From the NCBI GenBank assembly GCA_013365325.1, contig JABVXV010000092.1, positions 124,001 to 188,000 on the forward strand: 64,000 nucleotides of DNA. The letters are read 5' to 3'. Below, one piece after another: positions 28,887 through 39,872 of this stretch. The DNA comes from Dipetalonema caudispina. Taxonomy: Eukaryota > Nematoda > Chromadorea > Rhabditida > Onchocercidae. The notes under the pieces are model-generated. The model saw nothing but the letters and a program-made list of their open reading frames with translations, searched no databases and was not told where the DNA came from. Numbering within the stretch: the stretch's first letter is position 1; each line of letters starts with the position of its first letter. Position numbers and translations under genes: made by a program.

Positions 28887-31672
28887 CTACACATTTTTTT
28901 TCTGTGCTAACTTGAATTTGAAATCGCACGAAGTGAATGCTATGCTACCGAGTAATACAAGGAAACAACCTACGCAGTGCATAATTGTGAAAGGATTTTT
29001 GAATAAAATAACTGAAAGAACCATCGATAAGAATTTCCTTAGCGTTATAATCATTGCTACATTCAACGATGTAGTTAGCGAAATAAGCGTATGTACATTT
29101 GTGATACAAATCCATCTGTAATTCATTAAAATTTCCAGCTTTAGAATAATCATCTATTATGTCAAAGAATTCAGTCAAAAAATAGAAAATTGATTGCTGA
29201 TTAACAATGGAGAGTATCCCAACATTTACTTACTCGAATTCTTTTTTTATCAGGGGTTTATCTATTACTGCAGTTTAATGGCTCCGTTCTGAGAACCCAA
29301 CCCGTAACTGCTAGTAAAATTAGGGTGACCTGGAAAGTGCAAACGATGTACTAAAGTATGAAAAATAAAGCTCTTAGTACCTCGATTATATTATTCTTAA
29401 AAAGTAATTTATGATCAAACAAATATATATTTCATAATGACAACCTTCTACTATAGTTCAAAACAAATTTATTAAACAAAAGAAAGAAAACCACTCACTG
29501 GAATATGCAATTCAAAATCATATAAATCCACAATGAAGGAATCGGGAAATGCAGTCCAAAAATGAAGAAAGTATCCGAATTGTTGAAATGAATTACAGCT
29601 TGCCGGATATCATTGTAAAAGAAAAGAAAACCCGGTAACGACAAAACATGCTGCAAAATTTTCTGGTGTTGATATTTTCAGTAAAATTAAAACAAACCTA
29701 CTGATAACAGCAGTGATAAGAAAATGCGAACGAAAACATTAGACTTACAATAAAAAATACCGCTTCTTGCGAATGGTTCCCGTAAGTACAATGCAGATCT
29801 TCTTGGCATATGCCTAGATAAGCAGACAAGAGAGCTGCAAACAACAGTAGAAATATTCCTGAAACAAAGAGCTAATTAGTGAAAAGCAAACAATACGCAG
29901 AGAATGTTGAAATTTTCAAGACAAAAACAACGATGGATAAGCTAGAACAGTGGATGAGAGGGACTGCATCATTGTTTCTGCCAATGACTAGATTACCCAT
30001 AGATTTTTATATTCTTAAATAGAACACAAACTTACACACTTCCGAAATCTAAACGTCTAAATGTCTGGTGGACCGAGCAAGCCTTTACAGGTTATGCTAA
30101 AGGAATTACCTCACTGATATTGAAGTAGTCTTAGTCACAGCTTATATTCAAGGTACAGATTCAAATGATAAAGCTGAAAAAATTTTGACTGGAACAAATT
30201 TCAAATTCCAAATAATACGTTTGTAATGGATAAGCACAAAAAAAAAATCAAACCTGGACTAGAACGCAAAATAGATAATGGATGTACACTCTTCCCATCC
30301 TTTTCTACTATGGAATGTTTCGAAAATTGGTCGGCTAATGTGAAAAGTACAATACCGGCACTAACGAACATTATGGATAACAGCTTTCCCCACGAACAAA
30401 TTCTGTTCCTCAGACAAAAACCCAGCAACACATTTGCCAGCAATGTTCCCTGCAGAATAGGCCATTATTAACCAAAGAACCATTAAATACAACTTTTAAA
30501 AATAGTTTTTCGGTAGCAGCTCCGAAGGCCCACACAATTCGAAAGAGAAAGGCACAAATGCAAAACTAGGATTTCTTATCATAAGCACTTGGAGACGAAA
30601 GGCAGCTACTGCTGAACCAAACTGAAATCTTCAATTATCATAAAGACTTTTGTTAAATCTTATCAGGATACCAAGATGTATGTGGGCATTCCACATACGT
30701 AGTTGGTGTAGAATTTGCATGTCAAAACAGCTATACAACGTCTTCCAGAAAGAAGATTACAGTATCGACCATCAAAATCATACTCTTCTTATACACTATT
30801 AAAATTTTATCGGGATTCAAATCGTGATAAACAATATGTTAGCAATCAATACCGTTAAACTTGAGCTGGAAAGCAAAACAGGTCGCAGATGAAAACTTTT
30901 CCGTCTTATTCTTCATGGATACACTTTAACAAGTATTAATCACTGGTATTTGAGCAACCTGATCTTACGATGAAATGAAAATTCACCGAACGGAATATGA
31001 TGAATAGCGGTACAGAAACATCATATCGCAATGCCAAATTGTTCGAAACATTCACCACAAAGAATATAAGAACAATACGTGCATAACCTCTAAAACTCTT
31101 TCAAGATGAAGTCAAGCTGTCAAGTGATTGAAAGTATATTTATGAGTTACGAATAATTAATATAACACCACATAAGTTAATGGAAGATAAATCGTAATTT
31201 TTTTCTTTTTTTCTTATCATTTTCATATCACCAGGATTGTTTAGCCATTCTAAAAGCGATGTGAATTTCCCGTTCAAATCACTTGCGAATTACACTACTG
31301 ATGCTACTCATCATTTCACGTCATAAATAGTGAATGAAAAGTGGAAAAGTAACCTTAACAACGGCACTTTGCTCCGTGGTAACCGCTTGAAATAATGCGA
31401 CTGTTTGAAGAAGCCAATCAATGATACGAAAATGAATGTTGAGCAAGTCAGCAAGTTCATACATTCTGGACTACGCCTTAAAGTATCTCTTTTCGAATTA
31501 TCGAAAAACTTCTGTGCAAATAAAGGACTTCTCCTTTTTCTGTTTGTTTCTCAGGAATAATTATGAGTTATTGTATGTTTGTGGATAAAATGAGATACTT
31601 TGTAAGGATTTCAACAGTAACCATACAACCAATACATCCAGTCAATACTCCTCCAACTGCAATCTCCGCCAT
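28887..31672 (-). CDS. SLC35B4-type UDP-xylose/UDP-GlcNAc transporter
   Basis: Golgi/ER nucleotide-sugar antiporter. Seven minus-strand exons join in phase: 31672-31599, 31470-31354, 31089-30987, 30449-30254, 29858-29749, 29650-29499 and 29115-28887; 326 residues (human SLC35B4 331). Recognisable segments: AVGGVLTGCIGCMVTVEIL in helix 1, FFVVNVSNNLALRYDVSVPL, IIFRSGTLLANVLLGF, SIMFVSAGIVLFTLAD, HVLSLPGFLFFYNDI and, near the end, MIITLRKFLS then FKNPFTIMHCVG, the SLC35B hallmark. Family members carry UDP-xylose and UDP-GlcNAc for proteoglycan and glycan synthesis; the substrate here is inferred. The acceptor of exon 2 was chosen after TAG (exon starts 31470) because it keeps the frame and restores NPECMNL, aligned with human HPGCGNI. 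Lies upstream of gmd on the same strand but 3.7 kb away. Confidence 0.9.
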
Positions 31673-32200
31673 GAAACGATACTCGTTTCTTTCTATTCCT
31701 CAATACTTCTGCCAAAATTTGAACAATTTAAGATTATTCGTAAATAATCATCATCCTGAAAAGTCATCATTTACAATAAATAGTGAACCTGCTAACAGTA
31801 GAATGTTCATTTCTTCCACTTTTAACCAATGATTTCCGAGACTAAAGGCAAGTCACTAAGAAATAATGTCAGATGTGATTATATGCTAATTTCTTCGACG
31901 ATATGCAAATTTGCAAGCTAATTCATTAACCGTATAAAAGAAAATTCTTAGACTTCCTGTTCATTTTCGTTACTTCCACACTCAACTATTCACGCGCGAT
32001 TCTCTTCGACAAGTTCCACTCCTTAGCCTCCCATAATAAGGGAAAGAAATGCGTACAGGAAAAGGTATTTCAAGATCATTACGTAAATTTTGAAAGCGTA
32101 TTAAAATTGCTCTGGATTTTTTTTTCCTTTTTTTTTTACAGAAACTCTAGGTTGCATATCCTTCTTAATTAAATCCCGAAGATTAGTGATGTCCACATAG

Positions 32201-32324
32201 TTCGGGAGACGCTATTACGGAGACCATCCGAGCATACAGCTCAGTGAACATTATCACTGAGGATCATCAATCCATATAATAATTCAGAGGACCGTCAATT
32301 ACTATAATTCGGGAGACGCTATTA
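32201..32324. repeat. 17-bp direct repeat in a divergent promoter region
   Basis: TTCGGGAGACGCTATTA occurs at 32201-32217 and again at 32308-32324, 107 bases apart, in otherwise unrelated sequence between two divergent genes. Confidence 0.75.
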
Positions 32325-32887
32325 AATCAATGAAATCTGCAAACGGCTTCTTCCATCACATAAGCCTCCTCCCCCCTCCCATTCTTATGACACCGTGAAA
32401 TAGAAGAGAGTCATGAATTACTTAGGAGACAACAAAGCCTCATTCCATTTTATTCCGGTGCCGGTAAGGTAATTCTCTGGGAGTTTGAAGGCTTATCACA
32501 AATGATACCTATTCAGCAAGATATCACTATATCATATCGCGGTCTTTTCTGCTTCTCGGTGTCGTAGGTTCGTTTTTCATTTGTCTCATTGGATTATCAC
32601 TACATTTCCATTGAAATGTAGAATTTAACAATTGGTTATAAGAAATGATTATCACTCAAAAATTCGAGAAAATCATGGAAAAAATTCGATGGAAAACACA
32701 GTTTGATAAGGCATTAAAATATGATTGCATTGCCATAAATTTACATAAAGCGTTCTGGATAGATGGTGTGAAGTTAATAATTTATGACAATTATGATGGA
32801 AAACAATTTATGACGATTCGGATTGCTTAAAGGTACGAATTTTTATGTGGTAATTATGTTTCGTGCTTTGCTTACCTTTGATGTTTC

Positions 32888-32889
32888 AG
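32888..32889 (+). other. Probable trans-splice acceptor of the F-box/WD40 gene
   Basis: TTTGATGTTTCAG ends here, nine bases before the ATG, with no coding exon identified upstream. This is the typical site for spliced-leader addition in nematodes (inferred). Confidence 0.5.
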
Positions 32890-32897
32890 TACGCTTA

Positions 32898-35800
32898 ATG
32901 GATGGACGTAGATCACGCGACGTGAACAAAGCGTCAACGTCGGCTATGTGTTCGTCGTTAGGTGACTGCTCATTATCAACTAGTAAACGAAAGAAAATGA
33001 ACGGTTCAGCATGTGATCCAGCCTATGATTTCTTTGCTGGTATCGATCTTATAAAGGTTACGGTAGTTTTCCATTTTCAGTGACTGATACGAACTAATCA
33101 TTCAAATCGTACCGGAACACCCATTTGGACCGTTAGTTATCCAAGAATATAACACTGTAGTAAACATGGTGTACTGAACAAATGTTTATCTTTCGAATTC
33201 AGTGGCATTAATGTACCATACATTTCAAAAACAACATAATCGTCCTGTAAACAATCCCAATTTCAGTATTTACGATTTCATTTGAAGCAAACCGATACGG
33301 AACAGAAAAATGCATTGCTCTTCGAAATATTGGTAACAACGATTCTCATGTTATTGTTCCCTATTTAGTTATAAAATTTTCACTTATTTGATTATTAAGA
33401 TTGATCCTAACATGTTTTCCAGAACGTCTGTGATCCATCAAATTTGGAATATGCAACTTCGTTGCTGGAAGAAATGCGCAACAATGTGGGCACCGTAGAG
33501 ACTGATTTGTTTAGTTCACTCCCTTTGCCGATTGCTTTAAAGATTTTTCGCCTTTTGGATCCAAGTGAGAATCTTATAGTATTTTCATCACTGTTAAACT
33601 GAAAATATGTTTTTAAAAAACGTATAATACCAAATATAAATTTGATACAAGTGAGATAAAGTGCTGTGATAAAATTTGCAGTAGAAAGGGATAATTAACA
33701 AGATTATCTGGACTGTTGGCTTGCATAATGTAATTTTTTCTTCAAAACCAAATGCATGACAGGAATGTCTGGGTTAGCTTGAAGTAGAATCACTATCGTG
33801 AGAATCATTATCTTTAATCTATCCGCTGGAAAGCTGTCAATGATACTTGCTGTATAGTCATTTTGATTATGTAGGCCATTTTTTTATATTTGTTGGCTTG
33901 CTTGGGGATTCTGTAATTTATTACTGTCTGGTCCACATTGCGTTATTATGTCCTAATTGCATTTGACAGGAGAAAAATCCATGAGAATTGAAAAATTTCT
34001 TATCAGGAATTTTGTTGATTTTTAATTTTATTGCAGAATCACTTTGCAAATGCATGTTGGTATGTACTGCTTGGAGAAATTTATGTATGGCACCATGCTT
34101 ATGGAAACGATTGTGTACACTTCAGCGCATGTTTCGACTATGTTCAGCTGAAACTGAAAATGAACAGTTGAAGAAGCACACAACACGAGATGGTGTGGTA
34201 CTGTGGAAGGAAGCATTCAGTGAACGTTATCGTTTATGGAGGAATTGGCATGCAGGTCGTTGTGTCATTCGTACGTTTGAGGGTCACACTCAAGGTAATT
34301 TTCTCACATTATTCTTAAAATAGTCCTTAGTTATTTTTTGCATTGATATCTTAACTAATGTAAATTAGATTTACTGGTAAGATCACTTGGTTTATTAGGT
34401 GTGTTAAAGTGGTTATGTATCTTACTAATTCGTAAATTCATACTGCATTGTTTCTAATTACTAGTCATAGCCAGACTGGTGAAGTGGCCGCAGCATGTTT
34501 TAGGTATATCTTGCGTTCAATTTGATGGTGATCGCATTGTATCCGGAAGCAGCGATAATACAATCCGTGTTTGGGATATGAAGAGTTCTGCTGTGCCTGG
34601 TCTAGGCACCATGACACTAACAGGCCATTCCGATACCGTTCGTTGTTTGCACTTGAGTGGTAATCGACTTGCTTCTGGCTCCAACGATTTAACCATCAAA
34701 GTTAGTTGACTTCATTAAACTACTACAAAAACTTAGACTTTTAAATACCGTCTTTCAATTACACCAATGATTTTAATAGCATTATCGATGTTAAGTAGTT
34801 TAAGATATTCTCACTTCATATTAAATTAAATAACAATGATTAGGAATCAAATGATTTACCATAGATAAGAAAATGTAGTTCGGGTGTTATCAAGTAAAAC
34901 GTGATTTTAATGAAATAACTTTATTACAGTGAAAAAATCTTGAAGGTTTGGGGTCTTGCTGTAAATCGAACATGGTCTTCTATTGCTTGCCGCCAAACAA
35001 TGATCGGACATACGAACTTCGTGCGATGTTTGCAAGTAATTTTTTTAATTTTTCTTAAAGAATGCTATGTTTTTTTTTCAATGAAAACTAACTTGTATTG
35101 TTTTTTTAACACTACCATGCTTTTGGTTGAAAAATTGGGAAAATCATGGCATTGATGGCATTCAAGGTAAATTTCGTTTAGATGGAGCAGGAACGATTGA
35201 TCAGCGGTTCGTATGACCATACTTTGAAAATATGGTCTACCGAAACAGGGCAATGTACGAAGACTTTAATGTAAGCTTTACAAAAATCAAATCATTAAAA
35301 CGATCCGATCACCACACCTCCTAACAGTGTGATTTGTCAAAAGAAACTAATTGTGCGAACTGTCATGCTTCTTCCATATTGTTCAATTTCGCCGTCTGTT
35401 TTTTCGGCAGTTTGCCGTGAAAATTGCGTTTGTTACAGTTGTTTATTTGGTAGCTTTGTATAGTAATGTACTTGTTTCAGGGGACACAATGGAGCAGTGA
35501 TCTGTATGCAATCCGACGGACACTTGCTTGTATCGGGGTCGGCGGACCTGTCGATGAAAGTTAGTTTGTCAGTATTCAAATATAGGTGATTCTGAGAAAG
35601 GTGCATAATAAGTGAATAAAGACGCTTTAGAAAAATTTTTTTTTTTTTTTTTGTTCTCTTGCTTTTTTAGCGCAAGATTTATTACGCTGGAAAAAATTCA
35701 CTTCAATTGTAAAGGCGTTTGTTTAAGTGCTGGGATGAGCGAATGGATATCTGTGCGATGACTTTGCATAACGCACACGACAATGCAGTGACATGTCTTC

Positions 35801-36561
35801 GATTCGATAACGAAAGAATTGTATCAGGATCTGTTGATCGAACAATTAAGGTTAGGTTTTCCTAAATTTTTTTTTTTTTTTGCGTAAAATTGCTTCTGCA
35901 TCATTTAATATCCTAATCAATGCTGACGACTATCATTTCGTGCATGTTGAAACTTAATTTTCACTATAACAAATTGTAGTGCATTTTCCAGAAACTAGGA
36001 AGCTTTCTTCTGTTTAAAATGATAGGCAAGATACGCAAACTTCAATCACTTCTAATTAGAAATGCCGCAAATCAGGTCAGTTTTCCTGGCGTGATTTCTA
36101 AAAACAGGAAGAATGCAAAATATTTGTTGGAATATTTGAGTTCTATTTGAAGGTGAGTTAGGAAGAATTTTATGAGTTTTAAGATGTGGGATCTACGAAC
36201 TGGAAAGTGTGTGCAAACATTGGATTGGAAATTAAGCGAAGGTCATACAGGTGTAGTTCGATGCCTTCAGGTCGATTCATGGAGAATCGTCTCGGCAGCA
36301 GATGACCGAACTATCAAGGTACGTTCTCTGCTTCTTTTCTAATCAATTTTTTTCAATGATTTTAAAGAAATTGCTCCTGTTTTATCCAATTTCTGCAGTA
36401 AATCATGTAAAATTTAGGTGTGGAATTTACATACGGGTGAAAGATTATGTACACTTCATAGCCATACCGACGGTGTTACATGTGTGCAATTCAGTGATCA
36501 ACAAATTGTATCGGGCTCTTATGACATGACCGTCAAGTTATGGGATTTTGGTGTATTTTGA
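32898..36561 (+). CDS. F-box/WD40-repeat protein (SCF substrate adaptor)
   Basis: Probable substrate-recognition subunit of a Skp1-Cul1-F-box ubiquitin ligase. Eleven exons in phase: 32898-33056, 33267-33332, 33423-33564, 34037-34294, 34504-34700, 34946-35035, 35182-35270, 35481-35559, 35728-35850, 36184-36318 and 36418-36561; 493 residues. A short Ser/Lys-rich N-terminus and helical segment precede an F-box at about 108-150 (SSLPLPIALKIFRLLDP, then CTAWRNLCMAPCLWKRLC). Seven WD repeats follow (about 210-493), each with the VSGSxDxTIKxWD pattern, for example RIVSGSSDNTIRVWD, RLISGSYDHTLKIW, RIVSGSVDRTIKMWD and QIVSGSYDMTVKLWD. The architecture is that of Cdc4/FBXW7 and beta-TrCP, but neither sequence matches closely enough to name an orthologue. 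The start follows an AG (32888-32889) suited to spliced-leader addition. Confidence 0.87.
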
Positions 36562-37238
36562 AGACCTCTGATTCTTTCCTTGAAAAACTTCACTTGGCAT
36601 GTACACTTCATTGTTATCTCTATGATATTTTAATTCAGTTATACATTGACATCCTTTGACTGAGTATACGTACGTCCCCAAAAGTAGTGATTGTTCAACT
36701 GCTGTCAAATTTAGTGAATTCTGACTTGTCCTTTTTGATGGTCGACTATTATGAATTAGATCGCATTTTGCAGGAAAATGAGGTGAAAGGGGAGGGTGCA
36801 ACTGCGGTAGCTTAGTGGAAGAAAATGTTTTCATGAATTTCCCCGAGCTATGAGGAATTTCACTCATTTATGACACATCTCGTATAGAATAGATGTAGGT
36901 CATCATTGTTAAATTATTTAATAATTCCATAAATTTCAGTGGTCGGTGCACATGTTTGTATTTTCTTATCAAGTAGATCCGTACTGCTAAGCGAACTCAC
37001 ACTGAGCTCAATGTATGTATTGAGAATATTTGTAATTATTATTGTATAGAGTAGGAGGTATTATATAATAAATATTTCTGCATTGTTTTATTGTTGGTGA
37101 ATCAAACATTGGGTTAATTCCCTATATTATTGCTTTTCTCTTTTTTAGATTTTTAATTTTGCGCCAGTTCAGATTTGACTTTTTTCAGGTTGCATACTGG
37201 AATATTTTACTTCAGGTTAAATATTAGCTACTAAGGAA
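36562..37238. other. F-box/WD40 3' UTR and spacer to TSR3
   Basis: No coding sequence. An AATAAA polyadenylation signal lies at 37067-37072, about 510 bases after the stop codon. A trans-splice-like TTCAG ends at 37215, 23 bases before the TSR3 ATG. The ~675-base spacing is longer than in typical C. elegans operons. Confidence 0.55.
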
Positions 37239-38373
37239 ATGTTTTCTGGGACGGAATCGGTATGCACAACCGATCACCAAACAACAAGTTGTTCAGATGA
37301 AAGCGATTCAGGGAGTGGGGAGGTCGCCGATGAAAAACTTCCATTCAACTTAGGTAAGCCCAAAAAGGTTCAGTTATTTTATTTCTAACGGTGTTTTTTG
37401 TTCAGTATTTTATATTGATTGACAAATTTCTTTCATAGTTGTTTAGTATATTGTTCATCACACGCCTGTGTCGCCTGGCGTCATCAGCGATGTAGCCACT
37501 TAGCGTAGTTAGGCTTTCTGCGGTAACAAGACTTATTTTGAAGATGGCATATATAGATCTTCGAAAAATGAATTCCAATCTTCATGTTTCATTGGCTTTA
37601 TAAAGTCATGATAATTTTAGTGAATTTCAGCAATGTTTGATTTCAAGCAGTGTGATCCAAAGCGATGTACAGGAAAAAAGCTAGTACGTTATGGCTTTAT
37701 CAAAGTTTTAAAGCTGGGGACCAAGTTTCCTGGTTTGTTGCTTTCTCCCAGTGGTGAACGAACAGTTTCTGCTGCTGATCTCAGTTATATTACAAGTGGC
37801 GGCCTTGCTGTTGTAGACTGCAGTTGGAATCAGGTTTTCTGATTTTTGATCTTTATCTTGAGGTTAAGTTTCTTCGTGTCACTTCATAGTGAAGCGAATT
37901 AAGCAAGAATTTAGCTTCAGAAAATGGTCTTTCTATTTCACTGCTAACTTTGTTATTTTCTATCATTTCAGGTTGCGAATGTTCATTTAAACAGAGCAAA
38001 AGCTTCGCATCGTCGTCTTTTGCCGTATTTAGTTGCTGCAAACCCGGTGAATTTTGGGAAACCATGCCAACTGAGTTGCGTTGAAGCACTTGCAGCGTGT
38101 CTATACATGATTGGTCTGAAGAGCAATGCACAGTTGCTTCTTTCGAAATTCAAATGGGGTCCAAATTTTTTGAAAATAAATAGAGATTTACTGGATGCAT
38201 ATGCAGCGTGCAAAAGTGGTGCTGATGTTATCGCCCACCAAAATGCTTATCTGGCAACAATGGCAAAGGAAGCAAATGAAATGAAACAACGACCAATTGA
38301 TATGCCAGAATCAGATTCCGAGACTGACAATCATGATAGTGGCGAAAATGGTGATAATAGCTACTCTGACTAA
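37239..38373 (+). CDS. tsr3: TSR3, 18S rRNA aminocarboxypropyltransferase
   Basis: Enzyme that transfers the 3-amino-3-carboxypropyl group from SAM to a hypermodified pseudouridine of 18S rRNA (m1acp3-psi), a late cytoplasmic step of small-subunit maturation. Three exons, 37239-37353, 37631-37833 and 37972-38373, give 239 residues; human and yeast proteins are about 312, the difference being a shorter acidic tail. Family signatures: [16 protein letters not shown] near the start of the domain, [26 protein letters not shown], the highly conserved [29 protein letters not shown] and KFKWGPNF. The tail is acidic and Ser/Asp-rich ([11 protein letters not shown]). The AATAAA at 38386-38391 follows the stop almost at once, so the 3' UTR is very short. 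The gene converges on the methyltransferase downstream. Confidence 0.95.
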
Positions 38374-38385
38374 GTAAAGTTGTAT

Positions 38386-38391
38386 AATAAA
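38386..38391 (+). other. TSR3 polyadenylation signal
   Basis: AATAAA 13 bases after the TSR3 stop codon, followed by a T-rich stretch and then a TA repeat. Confidence 0.6.
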
Positions 38392-38418
38392 GTTTCTTCT
38401 GTTGATAATAAATTTTGG

Positions 38419-38446
<28 letters not shown>
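38419..38446. repeat. (TA)n microsatellite
   Basis: Fourteen or so TA units in the short spacer between the convergent TSR3 and methyltransferase genes; a second short run follows near 38451-38460. Confidence 0.9.
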
Positions 38447-38449
<3 letters not shown>

Positions 38450-38671
38450 GATATATATATGCAGTGTATTTCTTACAATCAGAATTTTTTTAATCTTGAT
38501 CCTTATTTCGGAGTACTCTACCCTTCGTTGTTAACACAAAATGTAGATGACGTACTGAATTTTATGATAACATATATCACGTCAATGGTTCTATTCTATC
38601 TTGATTAATGGTTGGTCATTTGCAGAAGACAACTAGTTAATATGGAAATTATCAAATTTGGGTTTATTTGT

Positions 38672-39872
38672 TTAATCAAGTCCTTTGATTCTCTTGTGAT
38701 TTTGCCAACATGCACAAACGTACATTTTTTCACGTTTCAAAAAGCGCTCGTAACTTCTTGTTCCTGGTGCGCAGTATGTTGTCCGAATGGAGTTTTGAAA
38801 AAGACGAATAAGGTAGGGTGCATTTTGGAGCATTACATCGTATCTTGCTGCTGTTGATTCAATACCTTGCAACACTTGTTCTGTGATATCTTCTATCCTG
38901 ATCAGCTGGAGATTAGACCTTTGTGCTTGGGTCATGGTCATTTGTAACTGAAAATAAGATATTTGAAAATTGGAATCCATAATATAACACAACATTAGCT
39001 TGATACCTGATGAGTGTAGCGAAGATCAGCCCAACACAAAAATCCGTTTCCACGTAAAACTCTGGAACATTCCAGGAAGAACTGGTGACAATTGCCGTAA
39101 AGATGGCTGCTTTCGATATTTACTATGATATCAAATGAATCATTAACAAATGGTAGTTTCTCCGCACTTCCCTTAATAATTTTCCCAGAACATGAATTCA
39201 CAACAACTGGGTCGACACCATTTACAGTTGCGAATGAATGCGTTCTGCAATTAATTTCTGGTAGGTTTATTTGTTGATTAATTTCTGAGTATCTATTTGC
39301 TGTTCAGTATTTGGTATACCTCGTTTGCAGTGAGTGATATGTCGTATACAGTCAATAGCAGATTCTTATCGGCTGTTATGAAGTCTCGGGATATATTTTT
39401 TCACGCTCTACTCTAAATCATTCCATTTGCACAGTTACCGTTTATTTTCACTTTTATTGAGATGTTAAGCCATTTTCATTGGGAAAAAGAAGGGAAATTC
39501 GAAATATTAATAAATGTTTTTTGCAAATTTCTAAACTAATTTCGAACTTCATTCAATCAACCTTGAAATCCACTCGATACCACCACCTTGACCGCAACCA
39601 ACTTCAAGCAACCGTAATCCGATGAAATTAGGATATTTCGGGCATAAACTTAATGTTTTTTCGTAAAGTGTAATATTGGCTTTGCAGCAATTGTCCATTT
39701 CGGATAATTTTTCCAGAACTGGAAAATCTTCGTCCTCCTTGCTCTGGTATCCGAGATTCATGAATCGTATACTAAGCTTGTCGCATAGTAGGCTTAGCAA
39801 TGGATACAGTATTAGCCGATCAAATAAGAAATAATAAAGTCGATATAACATATCCATTAAATAACCAATCAT
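38672..39872 (-). CDS. SAM-dependent methyltransferase resembling bacterial phthiotriol/glycolipid O-methyltransferases
   Basis: Class I SAM methyltransferase. Three minus-strand exons, 39872-39562, 39244-39007 and 38947-38672, give 274 residues. An N-terminal hydrophobic/aromatic segment (first ~35 residues) precedes IRFMNLGYQ. Motif I is LLEVGCGQGGG; the SAM acidic loop is NGVDP; motif II region is KGSAEKLPFVNDSFDIIVNIESSHLYG, here described as GSAEKLPF followed by DSFDIIVNIESSH; then FFLECSRVLRGNGFLCWADLR. The C-terminal part has EDITEQVLQGIE and RSYERFLKREKMYVCACW. The order and wording match the mycobacterial phthiotriol/phenolphthiotriol dimycocerosate methyltransferase family over almost the whole length, except a gap of about ten residues after NGVDP. 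The substrate in a nematode is unknown; a lipid or polyketide-like hydroxyl is a guess from the family. Introns show it is a true nuclear gene. Confidence 0.82.

Larger units (their letters stand above)
31673..32897. other. Divergent intergenic region (SLC35B4-type / F-box-WD40)
   Basis: 1.2 kb between two divergently transcribed genes; it probably holds both promoters. It contains a 17-bp direct repeat listed separately and a splice-acceptor-like TTTCAG ending at 32889, nine bases before the F-box gene ATG. No coding exon recognised. Confidence 0.5.

Noticed and set aside
37216..38373. F-box/WD40 and TSR3 as an operon
   Set aside because: They share a strand, but the spacing is about 675 bases with a polyadenylation signal 170 bases before the TSR3 start. 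Nothing in the sequence requires co-transcription.
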